The notes under the pieces are model-generated. The model worked only from the letters and a program-made list of their open reading frames with translations. It had not been told where the DNA came from and searched no databases. Source: DATDVH01 sp035290045 (lineage in GTDB: Bacteria > Patescibacteriota > Microgenomatia > UBA1406 > HO2-37-13b). From it: a stretch of DNA of 43,498 nt. Both the position numbers and the translations under genes were made by a program. This document shows, in pieces, positions 25,091 to 34,435 of the stretch (the first letter of the stretch is position 1; the number at the start of each line of letters is the position of its first letter). The stretch is from the NCBI GenBank assembly GCA_035290045.1, contig DATDVH010000021.1, positions 1-43,498 of the forward strand. Reading direction: 5' to 3'.

Positions 25091-28000
25091 TTATGCAATC
25101 GTTTGGCTTAAATCAACTGCATTCTCAACGAGAAAATGAAGACGGTCATCTTTGGTATCTATCTTTCCTTTTGCAAGTATCACGGTATTTTGAGTCCAGA
25201 TAGTTTTAGTCGCGGCATACGTACGAGGAAATACAATGGCTTCAATTGAACCTGTTTCATCAAAAAGTGTCACAAAAGCCATCTCTTTATTTTCTTTTTT
25301 TGTCACTATTTTTTTCATTCTACTTAATGTACCTGCGATAATATGCGTTTCCTCTGCGTCCTCTGCGGTAATTTCACCGATTTTTTTAGTTACCTTTTTT
25401 TCAATAATTCCTTTGAATTGTGCGAGAGGATTTTTGGTGATAAAAAAGCCTATTACTTCCTTTTCCATGGATAAAAGCTCTGATTCAGATAATTCATCAA
25501 CTACCGGAATGATGTCAGCACTATTTTTTTCAGAGGAAAGCGATGAAAAAAGTTGAAATTGGCCTTGCGTTTTTTCATTTTTCATACGAAGGGTTTTTTC
25601 AAGCGCGGAAGGGTAATACATCAATAATCCTGCTCTATTCCCAAATGCATCAAATGCTCCTGCTTTTATCAAACTTTCAATAGTCTTTTTATTAGCTTTT
25701 CGGACGTCAACGCGATATAAGAAATCTTTCAATCCGACAAAAAAGCCCTTGGCACGTGCATGAAGAATAGAATCAATAGCAGACTGCCCAACATGTTTGA
25801 TCGCGGACAATCCAAAACGGATTGCTTCTTTTTCAATCTTAAAATCATAATCTGATGTATTTATGTCAGGTGGAAGCACCTTGATATCCATGCTCCGACA
25901 TTCCTCAATTGACTGAATCATTTTTATCTCTCTCTGCGATCCTGCTACCCCCTGCAATTCTGCAGATAAAAGAGCAGTCATATACTCCACAGGGTAATTT
26001 GCTTTCATATACGCAGTCCAATAGGCGATCAACGCATATGAGGCAGAGTGAGGTTTGTTGAATCCATATCCAGCGAATTTCTCAATAAAACCAAAAATCT
26101 GATCAGCCAATTTCCTCGTATAATTATTTGCCAGACACCCCGCTATAAACTTTTTATACTCCTTCTTCATCAGCGCCTTTTTCTTTTTTCCCATTGCCAT
26201 ACGCAAAATATCTGCTTCAGTCATAGAATATCCTGCTATTTTATTGGCAATCTCCATGACTTGTTCTTGATAGACAAGCACTCCGTATGTTTCTTCCAAA
26301 ATCGCTTTGAGATCGGCGTGAAGATATTTGATTTTACGAGGATTTTTCTTACCCTCAAGAAAAAGCGGAATGATATCCATAGGTCCTGGGCGATATAACG
26401 CCACCATAGCTGATATATCGGTGATTTTACTCGGTTGAAGCTCTTTTGCTAATCTTCGCATTCCTTGAGATTCAAGTTGAAATACCCCCACGGTATGCCC
26501 TTTTCCAATCAGTTCAAATGTCTTGGTATCGTCAATTGCGATATTGTGTATATCAATGGTATTTCCTGTTGATTGCTGTACATATTTAATTGCATTCTCT
26601 AAAATAGTAAGATTGCGAAGACCCAAAAAATCAACCTTCAAAAGTCCTACTGCTTTATTATCAGATACGGCATTGAGATCAATACAGTACATATCATATT
26701 GAGTAATGATGCGATCACCTTTTACTTCTTTTTGAAGCGGTACATAGGTAGTCAATTCGCAATCGGCTATTACGACCCCTGCGGCATGAACAGACGAATG
26801 TCGTGCCAATCCTTCAACTTTACGAGCAATATCAATAGCTTTTTTTACCTCCTCTTCGTTGTCATAGATATATTTCAGTGCAGGATTTTCCTCAAGCGCC
26901 TTTTCAATAGTCATAGCAAAACCTTGTTTTCCCTGTGGTATCATTTTGGCAATACGATCTCCAAATGCATATGACATTCCTAGCGCCCGAGATACATCTC
27001 TGATGGCAAGCCGTGCCTCCATACGTCCAAAAGTGATGATCTGCGCCACCTTTTCTTTTCCGTATTTTTGCGTAACATACGCAATTACTTCGTCTCGTCT
27101 GGTATCTGCAAAATCAATATCAATATCCGGAGGAGTTGGTCTATCGGGATTTAAGAAACGTTCAAAGGGCAAATTATACTCAATCGGATCAATATCAGTA
27201 ATTCGCAGTATATATGCGACTAACGAACCAGCGACCGATCCTCTCCCAGGACCGACTGCAATATGTTTGCTTTTTGCCCAATTGACAAAATCTGATACAA
27301 TCAAAAAGTACGTCGCATACCCTTTTTGAGATATAATCGTTAATTCATATTCTATTCGTTTCATGATCTCCTCAGAAGGATGGGTAAAACGATTATTGAT
27401 TGCATTATGAACTAAAGTGTGCAAATACTGTTCGGAAGTTTCCTTTGTTTTTATAGGAAACTCAGGTAAAATCCATGTCCCATACGGTATCTCTACGTTA
27501 CAAAGAGATACAATTCTTTCGGTGTTTTCAATCGCTTCTGGTAAATCGCTAAAAAGACCCCTCATCTCTGCTTCTGATTTGAAATAAAAATCTGGCGTAT
27601 CTATCATAGAGAGAGACCTATTTTCCTCCACAATAGTGCGACCTGTCTGTATACAGAGAAGAATTTCTTGAGCATAGGCATCATATTCTGATATATAATG
27701 CACATCAACAGTAGCTACAAGAGGTACTGCATATGTACGAGCAAGCGCAATCAAACCCTTATTGACCATATCATCTTTTTCACTTTTCCTGTGCCTTTGT
27801 AATTCAATATAAAAATCATCTTTATAAAGAGAAAGATATTTTTTTAGAATTGATTCAGCAGAGCTTGTCTGACCTTCAGCTATAAGTGAAGGAATCTCTC
27901 CGTTCAGACAGCCAGAAAGTGCAATAATCCCTTCACGATATCGCGAAAGTGTCTCAAAATCTACACGCGGTTTATAATAGTACCCTTCCAAATGCGCTAC

Positions 28001-28318
28001 CGTTACTATTTTCATCAAATTCATGTATCCTTGATAATTTTTTGCCAAAAGTACTAAATGATATTGGTCGCGATCTATGCCCGGCTGTCTGTCGTGCCGT
28101 GAATTTTTTGCCTTATACAGCTCAACTCCTAGTATGGGTTTTATTCCTTTTTCTTGCGCTTTGATATAAAAATCAAAAATACCATACATAGCGCCATGAT
28201 CAGTCAAAGCAACTGACTTCATACCGTGAGAAAGCGTAGAATCAACTAATTGATTTATTTTAATCAGTCCATCAAGAAGTGAATATTCTGAATGTACGTG
28301 CAAATGAGTAAAAGACAT
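25091..28318 (-). CDS. dnaE: DNA polymerase III alpha subunit
   Basis: Replicative polymerase, 1,075 residues, near the short end for DnaE1. The PHP domain opens the protein (FTHLHVHSEYSLLDG, ALTDHGAMYG), the C-family catalytic aspartates are in PDIDIDFADTRRDEV near 394-408, and GYGFNKPHSASYALIAYWTAYMKANYPVEY marks the fingers (seen as GYGFNKPHSASYALIAY). Near 885 a helix-hairpin-helix region and near 985 an OB fold (IIAGTLSRMKKIVTK) follow. The C-terminal clamp-loader-binding tail is short. It forms its own transcription unit downstream of gatB. Confidence 0.97.
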   Translation of the reverse strand: MSFTHLHVHSEYSLLDGLIKINQLVDSTLSHGMKSVALTDHGAMYGIFDFYIKAQEKGIKPILGVELYKAKNSRHDRQPGIDRDQYHLVLLAKNYQGYMNLMKIVTVAHLEGYYYKPRVDFETLSRYREGIIALSGCLNGEIPSLIAEGQTSSAESILKKYLSLYKDDFYIELQRHRKSEKDDMVNKGLIALARTYAVPLVATVDVHYISEYDAYAQEILLCIQTGRTIVEENRSLSMIDTPDFYFKSEAEMRGLFSDLPEAIENTERIVSLCNVEIPYGTWILPEFPIKTKETSEQYLHTLVHNAINNRFTHPSEEIMKRIEYELTIISQKGYATYFLIVSDFVNWAKSKHIAVGPGRGSVAGSLVAYILRITDIDPIEYNLPFERFLNPDRPTPPDIDIDFADTRRDEVIAYVTQKYGKEKVAQIITFGRMEARLAIRDVSRALGMSYAFGDRIAKMIPQGKQGFAMTIEKALEENPALKYIYDNEEEVKKAIDIARKVEGLARHSSVHAAGVVIADCELTTYVPLQKEVKGDRIITQYDMYCIDLNAVSDNKAVGLLKVDFLGLRNLTILENAIKYVQQSTGNTIDIHNIAIDDTKTFELIGKGHTVGVFQLESQGMRRLAKELQPSKITDISAMVALYRPGPMDIIPLFLEGKKNPRKIKYLHADLKAILEETYGVLVYQEQVMEIANKIAGYSMTEADILRMAMGKKKKALMKKEYKKFIAGCLANNYTRKLADQIFGFIEKFAGYGFNKPHSASYALIAYWTAYMKANYPVEYMTALLSAELQGVAGSQREIKMIQSIEECRSMDIKVLPPDINTSDYDFKIEKEAIRFGLSAIKHVGQSAIDSILHARAKGFFVGLKDFLYRVDVRKANKKTIESLIKAGAFDAFGNRAGLLMYYPSALEKTLRMKNEKTQGQFQLFSSLSSEKNSADIIPVVDELSESELLSMEKEVIGFFITKNPLAQFKGIIEKKVTKKIGEITAEDAEETHIIAGTLSRMKKIVTKKENKEMAFVTLFDETGSIEAIVFPRTYAATKTIWTQNTVILAKGKIDTKDDRLHFLVENAVDLSQTIA

Positions 28319-28322
28319 TGGT

Positions 28323-28402
28323 TAAAGTAAAATATAAAAAATAAAATATAAAAAAGAAAAAATACTATACAAAATGAAAAGTTAAAAGCTAAAAATTAGC
28401 TT
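28323..28402. repeat. A-rich repeats between gatB and dnaE
   Basis: First half AAAATATAAAAAATAAAATA type, second half AAAATGAAAAGTTAAAAGCT. The end forms a small hairpin AAGCTAA-AAA-TTAGCTT (28386-28402) just after the gatB stop, perhaps a weak terminator. Confidence 0.6.
28364..28369 (-). promoter_or_regulatory. Possible -10 box for dnaE
   Basis: Minus-strand TATAGT in the A-rich spacer, about 45 bases before the dnaE ATG. A -35 match (TTAGCT, 17 bases upstream) is weak. Confidence 0.3.
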
Positions 28403-28403
28403 A

Positions 28404-29759
28404 CTATAAAATGTGTATTGCTTCTTCAAGTTTCTTCCTCACTTCTTGCGGGTTGGCTTTTCCCTTCAGTTCTTTCATGACCTGACCAACAAGAAACATG
28501 ATTGAGCTCTGCTTACCTTTTTTATAATCTGCACTAGCTTGAGGATTCAGTTTTATTACGTGAGAAATTGTTGATAAAAAAACTTCTTCATTTATCTTTT
28601 GCGGAGTAAGAATCTTCAGTGATTTCTCAGCAAATTCTTTAATTGGAATATCCGTTGATATTTTCTTATTCACCATAAAATTGGCAATTTCTTTATAAAT
28701 AACTTTCTCATTTTGTTTTTTCAAATAAGTAATAACTTCTTCAAAATACTGTGCTTTTAACGCACTGTGTGTTATGATTTCTGCCACATCATGTCGCAAC
28801 CCATACTCGCTCATATACCGCTCTAATTTCTGATGCGGAAGTTCAGGAAGAACTATTTTGGAAAGCATACCTTCATCAAAATACATCGGCGGAATATCAG
28901 GTTCGGGAAAATAACGATAATCGTGCGCTTCTTCTTTTGTGCGTTGCGTATATGTTTCTTTTTTTCCCTCGTCAAATCCCCTTGTTTCCTGCTCTGGCAT
29001 TTCTCCTTTTTCCAACATCTCACTCTGTCTTTTTATCTCATAATCTATCGCTTGTTTTACAAAACGAAATGAATTGATATTTTTCACTTCCACTTTATAC
29101 GACGGCAAGTAATTTTTCATTTTTAATCCCTCGGATTTGCTCGGGACAAGCTTTTCATTTTTAACTTCTAATGATATATTCGGCTCCATCCGCATACTCC
29201 CCTTTTCCATGTCGCAATCTGAGACGTCTAAATAGCGAATAAGTGTGTGCAACTCTTCAAGAAAATATTTGACATCATCTGCATTGTCAAAATCAGGTTC
29301 AGTCACAATCTCAACAAGAGGGACACCCGAGCGATTGAAATCAATCAGTGTCTCAGTCTCTTTATGAATGAGTTTTCCCGTGTCTTCCTCAATATGCACT
29401 CTTCGTATTCTAAATCTTTTTTCTTCAATTTTTAATTTGAGCCAGCCTCTGCTGGCTATTGGTTGATCATACTGACTGATCTGATAACCTTTTGGCAGAT
29501 CGGGATAAAAGTAATGTTTACGGTCAAATTTGGACACAGTATTCAGCTGACAGTTTAATGCTTTTCCAATACGTTGCGTCCATTCTATTGCTTTTTTATT
29601 GGGTACTGGCAATGCCCCGGGAAGTCCTAAACATACAGGGCACGTCTGTGTGTTTGGCGGTTTGCCAAAATAATTTGCAGGGCATTGACAAAACATCTTT
29701 GCCTTTGTTTTTAATTCAACATGTATCTCAAGACCGATGACAGGCTGATATTTATTCAT
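28404..29759 (-). CDS. gatB: Asp-tRNA(Asn)/Glu-tRNA(Gln) amidotransferase subunit B
   Basis: Subunit that binds the mischarged tRNA and phosphorylates its Asp or Glu so that GatA-derived ammonia can amidate it. 451 residues. Cradle motifs are clear: VIGLEIHVELKTKAKMF (7-23), the zinc site CQC...CPVC (24-26, 40-43), KHYFYPDLPKGYQISQYDQP and DFNRSGVPLVEIVTEPD. The short C-terminal tail domain is present (QVMKELKGKANPQEVRKKL). Residues 199-217 are encoded by a copy of the A-rich repeat, between NISLE and VEVKNINSF, where other GatB proteins have a shorter loop. The start overlaps the preceding unknown gene by 8 bases. Confidence 0.96.
   Translation of the reverse strand: MNKYQPVIGLEIHVELKTKAKMFCQCPANYFGKPPNTQTCPVCLGLPGALPVPNKKAIEWTQRIGKALNCQLNTVSKFDRKHYFYPDLPKGYQISQYDQPIASRGWLKLKIEEKRFRIRRVHIEEDTGKLIHKETETLIDFNRSGVPLVEIVTEPDFDNADDVKYFLEELHTLIRYLDVSDCDMEKGSMRMEPNISLEVKNEKLVPSKSEGLKMKNYLPSYKVEVKNINSFRFVKQAIDYEIKRQSEMLEKGEMPEQETRGFDEGKKETYTQRTKEEAHDYRYFPEPDIPPMYFDEGMLSKIVLPELPHQKLERYMSEYGLRHDVAEIITHSALKAQYFEEVITYLKKQNEKVIYKEIANFMVNKKISTDIPIKEFAEKSLKILTPQKINEEVFLSTISHVIKLNPQASADYKKGKQSSIMFLVGQVMKELKGKANPQEVRKKLEEAIHIL
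29111..29165 (-). repeat. A-rich repeat in frame inside gatB
   Basis: Two GTTAAAAATGAAAA-type units flank a GC-richer insert CTTGTCCCGAGCAAATCCGA. Translated as residues 199-217 (VKNEKLVPSKSEGLKMKNY). The open frame is kept. Confidence 0.65.
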
Positions 29760-31215
29760 AGGGACGAAAGGCTTTTGGTATCACCATATATAATTCAATG
29801 GAAAGTTGTTTTAATTCTGCTAAAGAATAGGTAGATGTAATCTTTTTATATATTTCTTCATTATCCTTTTGTAAATCACTTAAAAAACTTTCTCCGTTCT
29901 TATTTATTTTTTTTACTTCTTCAAGAAAATACTTGCCGTCTGCGGCTCCAAAAATGATCGCTCCTTTCAATGTGCGAGAAAGTAACATTTCCGCGATCAT
30001 TCTTCTTATAGCATATCGTGATCGCTCATCATACAGTTGTTTTTCTAACGAAGACAGAATTTTTTCTCTCTCAATAACTTTTTGCGCTGTTGCTTTGATA
30101 TCACCCGGCAAATTTTCCCTTTTTACATCATAATAAAGTGCACATGCTTTTCTATAAGCAGAGTCAGCTTTGTCCCTCAAATAAATAGAACTATTATGAT
30201 CTTCTGAAATGTTACGTTTGTACTTATCAATACCAATTATATTTACATCAGAATAGTCTGCATATATTCTAAATACTGATTGATCTGCTAATTTATTCTG
30301 CATTTCTCTCACTCTTCTTTTTAGTAATTCGCTTGGTCTTCCAGAGTCAATCATGCCTTGCATTTTTTTCAATTCTTTTATTTTCAGCTCTTTATATTGC
30401 TGTATATTTATAGGTTTTCCTTCTCCATCTACAGGATCGTCTTCATATCCTATGATAGCAAAGTTTTGGACATAAAGTGCTTTATACATTTTATATATCT
30501 CATCGTGCCCTTTTAATGTAGAACTATATCTATTATTGTCTCTTGAATCCCACTCATGCCTGTCTCCAAAATGAATGATTGATAGATGTGTTGACGCATT
30601 ACTCTTCTCCTTTACCTCACTTGCAACCACTAACCCATGCTCCCTCAACGGTAATAACCATGAAGGAATATTTCCAATCTCCTGTAGAGAGGATTCAGCG
30701 TCTAAATCCCAATCAGAATCTGTACGTAAATCATCTATTTTTGTTTCTAAGTAATCAATTTCTTCACGAAATTTTAGCTTTTGTTGGGAAGAAAAAAAAG
30801 AATAGAGACTCACGGCAAATTCTACGTTGAACTCTGCAAGTTCTAAAACAAGATTATCGGTTTTCTGATTACCTTTCGTATCAATCTCGCCAATGCGGTT
30901 ATGACAATATCTAAAAAACTCTTCACATTTTTGATCGGTTATACCCTCTATACTATCTTGAGCAAACACATCTTTTTTGTTTGATATAAAATTGCTCAAT
31001 TTTTCTAGTGCGACTGTCGTTATAACACTAGTTACCCCTTTTGCAGTGAGCTCTAAAAATTTTCTTCTCCCGTATCCTTTTATAGGATTAGTATCAAAAG
31101 ATTGTTTCTTTTTTTCTTGAGACGTATCTTCAGTGGGTTTATTCAACGGTAATATTTTTTTAAAAAAATCACGTCTTGGCAAAGTTGTTTGTTCAAGATT
31201 TGATCCTTCAGACAT
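29752..31215 (-). CDS. Unknown protein with Tat-type signal, between gatA and gatB
   Basis: 487 residues, not recognised. Two twin-arginine motifs are visible near the start: RRDFFKK at 14-20 and RRKFLEL at 50-56, the second followed by a mild hydrophobic stretch (58-72) and a possible cleavage site VFA-QD near 85. That is the pattern of a folded protein exported by the Tat system, though the leader is long. The main part is charged and helical; IHFGDRH near 212-218 followed by IIGYEDD recalls the metal or haem-binding edge of ChaN/TraB-like proteins, a weak resemblance. It overlaps gatA and gatB by 8 bases each, so it is translated with them although no role in tRNA amidation is evident. Confidence 0.75.
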   Translation of the reverse strand: MSEGSNLEQTTLPRRDFFKKILPLNKPTEDTSQEKKKQSFDTNPIKGYGRRKFLELTAKGVTSVITTVALEKLSNFISNKKDVFAQDSIEGITDQKCEEFFRYCHNRIGEIDTKGNQKTDNLVLELAEFNVEFAVSLYSFFSSQQKLKFREEIDYLETKIDDLRTDSDWDLDAESSLQEIGNIPSWLLPLREHGLVVASEVKEKSNASTHLSIIHFGDRHEWDSRDNNRYSSTLKGHDEIYKMYKALYVQNFAIIGYEDDPVDGEGKPINIQQYKELKIKELKKMQGMIDSGRPSELLKRRVREMQNKLADQSVFRIYADYSDVNIIGIDKYKRNISEDHNSSIYLRDKADSAYRKACALYYDVKRENLPGDIKATAQKVIEREKILSSLEKQLYDERSRYAIRRMIAEMLLSRTLKGAIIFGAADGKYFLEEVKKINKNGESFLSDLQKDNEEIYKKITSTYSLAELKQLSIELYMVIPKAFRPYE

Positions 31216-32599
31216 ATTTTTTTAATCCTTCTTTAATAACTCCAAAAAAATCAGTCTCTTTTTCAAATTGATGCGCAAGATTAAGAATTGATTTTTCATC
31301 AAAATGTCGTCCGACAATCTGCATACCAATAGGCAAGTTTTTACTGTCCAAACCAATAGGAATACTTATCGCTGGAAGACCAGCAATCGCCGCAGGTTCA
31401 TTCAACACATCCATCATCTCGCCAAAAAAAGGATATTTTTCCCATTCACCGATTTTAAGCGCTGTTTTTGGCGTTGTCGGAGCGATAATCATATCAACCT
31501 CTTTGAATACTTTTATGAAATCTTGTCTAATCATCTCGCGCACTATCAAAGCTTTTTTATAATATGCTTCATAATAACCATGAGACAATGTATATGTACC
31601 AAACATAATACGTCTTTTTGCTTCGCCTCCAAAAAACTCACGTGAATTCCCATATCGTATACCATCATATCGGGATAAATTAGAAGATACCTCGGAGCGT
31701 TGAAGTATAGTATATACAGAGATAGAGTATTTTGGGTGTATAAGTTTAATTTTTTTGAATGTATGACCCTTTTTTTTCAAAAGGTCTATGCATTCATACA
31801 CTTTCCTTGTAATCTCACTATCTACGCCATCAAAATACTCATCTGCAAAACCAATCGTATATTTTTCCTTTGATTCCAAAAAAAGTGAATAGTGATCTAC
31901 TTTATTATCTGCAGATGTCGCATCATATGGATCACGACCAGCAAGCACTTCAAGTATGAGAGCAGAATCGTTCACTGTCAAAGTCATACTACCTGGACAA
32001 TCTAATGACGAACCCATGGCAATCACACCATATCTAGACACCCTTCCGTATGTCGGCTTGAGACCCACTATCCCACACCATGCGGCTGGTTGTCTGATTG
32101 ACCCAGCAGTCTCCGAACCAATTGCAAGAGGAGATAAATAAGTAGAAACCGAAGCGGCTGAACCTCCTGATGAACCTCCTGGGACACAAGTGAGATCGTG
32201 CGGATTTTTGGTCGCACCATAATCTGACGTCTCAGTTGACGATCCATGCGCCCACGCATCCATATTTGTTTTCCCAAGAATTGTTGCACCAGCTTGTTTT
32301 AATAAAGCGATCACAGTGGCATCATACGGTGGAATAAATCCATCAAGCACTTTTGATGACGCTGTTGTCCGTATGCCTTTGGTGCAAAAGTTATCTTTGA
32401 TCGCAAGAGGTATCCCATAAAGAGGTTTTTGAAGCATACTGTCTTCACTGAGAGAATCAAAAATGGTAATGTAGGCATTCAATGTCGGATTATATTTCCT
32501 TATACGCGCACTAAAATATGCATGCAGTTCACGATGTGAAAGTGTTTTTTTTTTGAGTAACTCAATGAGTTCTACAGCTGATTTTCCTAAAAGGTTCAT
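31208..32599 (-). CDS. gatA: Asp-tRNA(Asn)/Glu-tRNA(Gln) amidotransferase subunit A
   Basis: Amidase-family subunit that releases ammonia from glutamine. 463 residues. The catalytic triad is intact: Lys68 (GIPLAIKDN), cis-Ser143 (PGGSSGGSAAS) and nucleophile Ser167 (GSETAGSIRQP). C-terminal blocks INEPAAIAGLPAISIPIG-like (NEPAAIAGLPAISIPIGL) are present. Together with GatB and GatC it makes Gln-tRNA and/or Asn-tRNA, replacing a missing GlnRS or AsnRS. It overlaps gatC by 4 bases and the next gene by 8. Confidence 0.97.
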   Translation of the reverse strand: MNLLGKSAVELIELLKKKTLSHRELHAYFSARIRKYNPTLNAYITIFDSLSEDSMLQKPLYGIPLAIKDNFCTKGIRTTASSKVLDGFIPPYDATVIALLKQAGATILGKTNMDAWAHGSSTETSDYGATKNPHDLTCVPGGSSGGSAASVSTYLSPLAIGSETAGSIRQPAAWCGIVGLKPTYGRVSRYGVIAMGSSLDCPGSMTLTVNDSALILEVLAGRDPYDATSADNKVDHYSLFLESKEKYTIGFADEYFDGVDSEITRKVYECIDLLKKKGHTFKKIKLIHPKYSISVYTILQRSEVSSNLSRYDGIRYGNSREFFGGEAKRRIMFGTYTLSHGYYEAYYKKALIVREMIRQDFIKVFKEVDMIIAPTTPKTALKIGEWEKYPFFGEMMDVLNEPAAIAGLPAISIPIGLDSKNLPIGMQIVGRHFDEKSILNLAHQFEKETDFFGVIKEGLKKYV

Positions 32600-32892
32600 A
32601 AAATTTTATCAACAAGAAAATAGTTATCTTTTTTATTTTGAGTGTTTGATAATGCTTGATCTTGTGTTAATACGCGTTTATCAGAGAAAATATCTTCAAA
32701 AAATACATTTTCTTCGCGGATTTCAGAATGACCATCATTTTTTCCATCTACAATCTCATTCAGATTATTAACATATTCAAGCGTCTCACTCAATTGTTTT
32801 TTATATTTTTCAAGCTCCTCGTCATTCAATTGTAATTGTGCGAGGTGTGAAAGATGTACTACCTCTTTTTTAGTTAAGTCTTTTTTACTCAT
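32596..32892 (-). CDS. gatC: Asp-tRNA(Asn)/Glu-tRNA(Gln) amidotransferase subunit C
   Basis: 98 residues (family about 95-100). GatC wraps around the GatA-GatB interface. Typical N-terminal pattern VVHLSHLAQLQLNDEELEKY (11-30) and a C-terminal part with SEIREENVFFEDIFSD. Start overlaps nothing but lies about 10 bases after htpX; its end overlaps gatA by 4 bases. Confidence 0.94.
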   Translation of the reverse strand: MSKKDLTKKEVVHLSHLAQLQLNDEELEKYKKQLSETLEYVNNLNEIVDGKNDGHSEIREENVFFEDIFSDKRVLTQDQALSNTQNKKDNYFLVDKIL

Positions 32893-32901
32893 AAGAAATC
32901 C

Positions 32902-33807
32902 TTATATACTTCTTAATATCTTAATTCGCTCCTCAACTGGCGGATGAGTACTGAATAAAGTCGCAATCCATGAAAACTTATTCTTTTTCTTATGATACGG
33001 ATTTGAAATAAAAAGATGCGCAGTAGCATTTGACGCAGTATGAAGGATGCGTGGATCAGACGATATTTTTTCAAGCGCCCTAGCAAGAGCTTCAGGATTA
33101 CGGGTCAAAAGTGCTGATGACGCATCGGCCAAGAACTCCCTTCTTCTTGAGACCGCAAGTTGGATAAGAGTTGCGATAATCGGCATCAGAATAAGGAAAA
33201 CTATAAAAAGTACGAATGATACAACATTACCTCCTCTGCCATTATCATTATTACTACGACGTAATCCTCCCCACCACATCATACGCATGATCCAATCTGA
33301 CACAAATACTAAGGTACCCACCAATATCGTCACAATACTCATTACCAATATATCATAATTTTTTACGTGCGATAATTCATGTCCAATCACTCCTTCAAGC
33401 TCTGACCTTTCGAGACGAGAAAGAATACCAGTCGTCGCCACAATAACTGCATGGTGGGGATTTCTCCCGGTTGCGAACGCATTCAAAGCAGAATCCCGTA
33501 TGACATAAAGCTTTGGCATAGGAAGACCAGCGGCAATAGAGAGGTTTTCTGTCACCGTATAAAAATCAAAATATTCTTCTTTTGAAGCTCGTTTGGCGCC
33601 TGTCATGAGTAAGACGATCTTATCTGAGTAAAAATAGCTTCCTATGCCTGATGCAAACGATAGAACCATCCCAATAAGAAAATAGCTTGTAGAATCACCG
33701 ACGTACGTACCAACAAGGTAGAAAAAAAATGAAATGAGCGCGATAAAAAGCGCAATAATCATAGAGGTACGCCATTTGTTTGCACTGATTTGGTTGTATA
33801 TGGTCAT
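32902..33807 (-). CDS. htpX: HtpX-family membrane zinc protease
   Basis: M48 protease that removes damaged membrane proteins. 301 residues, with two N-terminal membrane helices (about 15-33, 41-60), the zinc site HELSH at 143-147, two more helices (about 154-175, 195-220), and the third ligand Glu in RRREFLADA. The C-terminal THPPVEERI motif is conserved. It follows lemA by 6 bases, a frequent pairing in many bacteria. Confidence 0.95.
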   Translation of the reverse strand: MTIYNQISANKWRTSMIIALFIALISFFFYLVGTYVGDSTSYFLIGMVLSFASGIGSYFYSDKIVLLMTGAKRASKEEYFDFYTVTENLSIAAGLPMPKLYVIRDSALNAFATGRNPHHAVIVATTGILSRLERSELEGVIGHELSHVKNYDILVMSIVTILVGTLVFVSDWIMRMMWWGGLRRSNNDNGRGGNVVSFVLFIVFLILMPIIATLIQLAVSRRREFLADASSALLTRNPEALARALEKISSDPRILHTASNATAHLFISNPYHKKKNKFSWIATLFSTHPPVEERIKILRSI

Positions 33808-33813
33808 AAGAAA

Positions 33814-34368
33814 TTAATCAAATTTTACATCAACTTTCTTGCGTTCTTCTTCACTCGCTTCAAAAAAAACTTCTTCAGAAAAATTAAATATGTTTGCGAG
33901 AATATGATTTGGGAACACTTTTATTTTTGTATTATATTCTAATACATTGCTATTGTAAAATTGACGTGAAAAGGCAATCTTGTCTTCAGTATCTTCAAGC
34001 TGTCTTTGAAGTTGTGAAAAATTTTCGCTTGCCTTCAATTGGGGATAGCTTTCAGCTACTGCAAATAATGATTTAAGCGCTCCTGATAACATATTATTTG
34101 CCTCTGCCTTATCTATTGGTGACTGAGCTGATAAAAGACTCGCTCGCGCTTTGGTAACATTTTCAAGTACTCCTTTTTCATGAGATGCATACCCTTTCAC
34201 TGTCTCAATCAAATTTGGAATAAGATCTGTTCTTCTCTTAAGTTGTACATCAATACCAGACAATGCTTCTTTGATACGCGCCTTAATTGTTACCAATCCA
34301 TTATAAGTCGCCCATACGTAAAGAGCACTGATCACTATAACTCCTATTAAAATTACTCCTGTATTCAT
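33814..34368 (-). CDS. lemA: LemA family protein
   Basis: 184 residues. An N-terminal membrane helix (about 3-21) is followed by the family signature ATYNGLVTIKARIKEALSGIDVQLKRRTDLIPNLIETVKGY, visible as LKRRTDLIPNLIETVKGY, and the YNSNVLEYNTKIKVFPNHI block near the end. Predicted helical bundle outside or on the membrane. Biochemical role unknown; usually paired with HtpX, as here. Confidence 0.95.
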   Translation of the reverse strand: MNTGVILIGVIVISALYVWATYNGLVTIKARIKEALSGIDVQLKRRTDLIPNLIETVKGYASHEKGVLENVTKARASLLSAQSPIDKAEANNMLSGALKSLFAVAESYPQLKASENFSQLQRQLEDTEDKIAFSRQFYNSNVLEYNTKIKVFPNHILANIFNFSEEVFFEASEEERKKVDVKFD

Positions 34369-34397
34369 TAATGTTCACCCCGCTTTCTTTTTTTGAT

Positions 34398-34435
34398 ACT
34401 TGTAACTTTTAATTATTGACTTTTAATTTTTAACT
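34398..34435. repeat. A-rich repeat at the polX stop codon
   Basis: Minus strand GTTAAAAATTAAAAGTCAAT then AATTAAAAGTTACAAG. The TAA stop of polX (34423-34425) is part of the first unit, so the repeat sets the C-terminus of the polymerase. Confidence 0.65.

Noticed and set aside
29417..29457. Another repeat insertion in gatB (palindrome AGCCAGC-CTCT-GCTGGCT next to an A-rich string)
   Set aside because: The protein segment here has the same length as in other GatB proteins, so no insertion is implied; the hairpin may be chance.
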